Assembly (NCBI GenBank): GCA_922989275.2
Contig: OV277861.1
Location: forward strand, 25,698,479 to 25,762,478
DNA from: Gari tellinella
Taxonomy: Eukaryota; Mollusca; Bivalvia; Cardiida; Psammobiidae
Direction of reading: 5' to 3'
DNA: 64,000 nt
Positions 63,867 through 64,000 of the stretch are shown in pieces. Numbering within the stretch: position 1 is the stretch's first letter; every line of letters starts with the position of its first letter. Under the pieces are notes generated by a model that made no database searches, was not told the DNA's origin, and worked only from the letters and a program-made list of their open reading frames with translations. Made by a program: the position numbers and the translations under genes.

Positions 63867-64000
63867 CAGGGCTCCAGATAAGGGGAGTATTTCAAAAACT
63901 AAAAGCTTTATTTCTGCATTAAACCCTATGGTGTCACTACTCATTAGAATCGAGACAATTCTAATGAGTAGTGACACCATAGGATTTGGTGCTGAAATAA
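63867..64000. mobile_element. Family A hairpin MITE, copy 8, cut by the window end
   Basis: CAGGGCTCCAGATAAGGGG through the tip (CGAGACAATTCTAATGAG) into the right arm; the last ~50 bp lie outside. Confidence 0.9.

Overview
The window is nuclear DNA from an animal, most probably a bivalve mollusc. The evidence is AT-rich sequence, GT-AG introns, an animal-type gene structure for ALKBH8, and many small palindromic transposons of a kind common in bivalve genomes. A dreissenid mussel is my best guess, but it rests on recollection of repeat style and was not tested. There is nothing prokaryotic or viral here.

Protein genes. Two host genes are well supported. (1) 18103-20736 (+) is an intronless-looking 877-residue C2H2 zinc-finger protein with 11 fingers, an overlapping upstream ORF and a palindrome in its 3' UTR. 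(2) 36331-59191 (-) is a complete ALKBH8 gene of 11 coding exons (2487 nt, 828 aa, phases agree at all ten junctions). It encodes an RRM, an AlkB Fe/2-oxoglutarate dioxygenase domain and a tRNA wobble-uridine methyltransferase domain, with an unusually long linker containing a tandem duplication. A third gene may start divergently at 59417 (+), sharing a 225-bp promoter with ALKBH8; only its first exon is convincing.

Retroelements. A decayed two-ORF LINE lies at 6566-11290 (+). A 5'-truncated CR1/jockey-like LINE (60067-61877, -) sits inside a tRNA-derived SINE (59944-62030) whose intact relative is at 16974-17250. Other tRNA-like repeats lie at 12.7-13.9, 21.8, 50.1, 57.8-58.2, 62.9 and 63.4 kb.

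DNA transposons dominate the rest. Family A is a ~190-bp near-perfect hairpin (8 copies). Family D (TTAACCCATTACCCC termini, ~250 bp, more than 20 copies) carries a central hairpin starting TTAAAGCAGG. Other TTAA-flanked families, TA-flanked pogo/Tigger-like elements, hAT-like elements and one element with a 9-bp target duplication (54449-56631) are also present, often nested up to four deep. Short hairpins with CAAACAG/CTGTTTG ends and an internal GATCAGA recur at the centre of at least six otherwise unrelated element types. This is the most novel pattern I see.

Layout: 0.3-5.2 kb long-inverted-repeat element; 6.5-11.3 kb LINE; 11.3-17.7 kb repeats; 17.9-20.9 kb zinc-finger gene; 21-36.3 kb gene-free repeats; 36.3-59.2 kb ALKBH8 with repeat-filled introns, including a ~2.5-kb AGGTCA-rich tandem array; 59.2-59.5 kb divergent promoter; 59.9-64 kb nested LINE/SINE, tRNA-like repeats and hairpin elements. 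All calls come from reading by eye; coordinates of repeats may be off by a few bases.
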